Positions 53,858 through 53,918 of a DNA stretch of 53,918 bases are shown here, piece after piece. The notes under the pieces were generated by a model, which had not been told where the DNA came from, ran no database searches, and worked only from the letters and a program-made list of their open reading frames with translations. Every line of letters starts with the position of its first letter. Position 1 is the stretch's first letter. A program made the translations under genes and the position numbers. This DNA is from a virus. The stretch is taken from the IMG/VR virus record IMGVR_UViG_3300047554_000854, positions 1 to 53,918 of that record, one strand, 5' to 3'.

Positions 53858-53918
53858 GTATATTAGATAGCTACGAATACGGAATCAATTCAACCAGTGC
53901 AGGCTTCTCTAAGTTGGA
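53854..53918 (+). CDS. Start of a further gene (partial)
   Basis: ATG 53854 overlaps the TGA of the giant gene (ATGA). Only 21 residues are visible (MSILDSYEYGINSTSAGFSK and on) before the window ends, too few to identify it. Confidence 0.5.
   Translation, partial: MSILDSYEYGINSTSAGFSKL

Overview
The window is a piece of a tailed-bacteriophage genome, with every supported gene on the + strand. The host is most likely an actinobacterium. The evidence is a ClgR-type regulator (13495-13785), an actinobacterial-type SSB, a DUF1360 protein, leaderless gene starts, C-rich-loop RNAs resembling the actinobacterial 6C family, and a consensus TTGACT / 17 bp / TAGACT promoter. Host genus and lifestyle cannot be read from the sequence. 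No integrase or obvious immunity repressor was seen. No major capsid, tail or DNA polymerase gene lies inside the window.

Layout. (1) 1-2400: a purine-rich non-coding start with repeated CTAGTAC words, then five overlapping small genes (zinc-ribbon proteins and a tandem MerR-like helix-turn-helix protein). (2) 2410-5640: a block of distinct, more GC-rich texture with a small-terminase-like protein, a CHAP-fold protein lacking its catalytic cysteine, and zinc-ribbon genes. (3) 5640-15700: an AAA+ ATPase / VWA-metallopeptidase pair (CobS/CobT- or MoxR/VWA-like), a DUF1281-like protein, a ClgR-like regulator and SSB. (4) 15700-35450: about 40 tiny genes, mostly one per transcription unit. Each unit has a promoter, often a dyad at the -10/+1 region, a GAAAGGGG ribosome site, one small ORF and an intrinsic terminator. 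Most terminator-promoter junctions carry a 15-bp repeat, GTATTCGTTTTTTCC, with about 43 copies in all. This region also holds a T-arm-containing structured RNA, a 6C-like small RNA and a cluster of five DnaA boxes. (5) 35452-36723: a non-coding low-complexity tract ending in eight 18-bp iterons mostly spaced 21 bp apart. (6) 36724-39921: a helix-turn-helix protein, a secreted NlpC/P60 cell-wall hydrolase, small membrane proteins possibly involved in lysis, and a second helix-turn-helix protein. (7) 39957-53918: the packaging and head module. It contains the large terminase, a DUF1360 membrane protein, the portal, a Dps ferritin-like protein, two unknown virion candidates, and a very large polyvalent protein apparently made by programmed -1 frameshifting at 50561-50567.

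How it may work together. The small-gene region looks like an early gene battery under shared control. The intergenic repeats and a second repeat lying inside some promoter spacers are plausible operators. C-rich RNA loops (CCCCTTTC) are complementary to the GAAAGGGG ribosome sites used by most of these genes, which suggests an RNA layer of translational control. DnaA boxes and iterons are replication-origin candidates. The late module ends in a roughly 2519-residue fusion carrying ADP-ribosyltransferase-like, DEDDh exonuclease and HExxH domains, probably injected with the DNA or acting in the head. All functional links between modules are inference.
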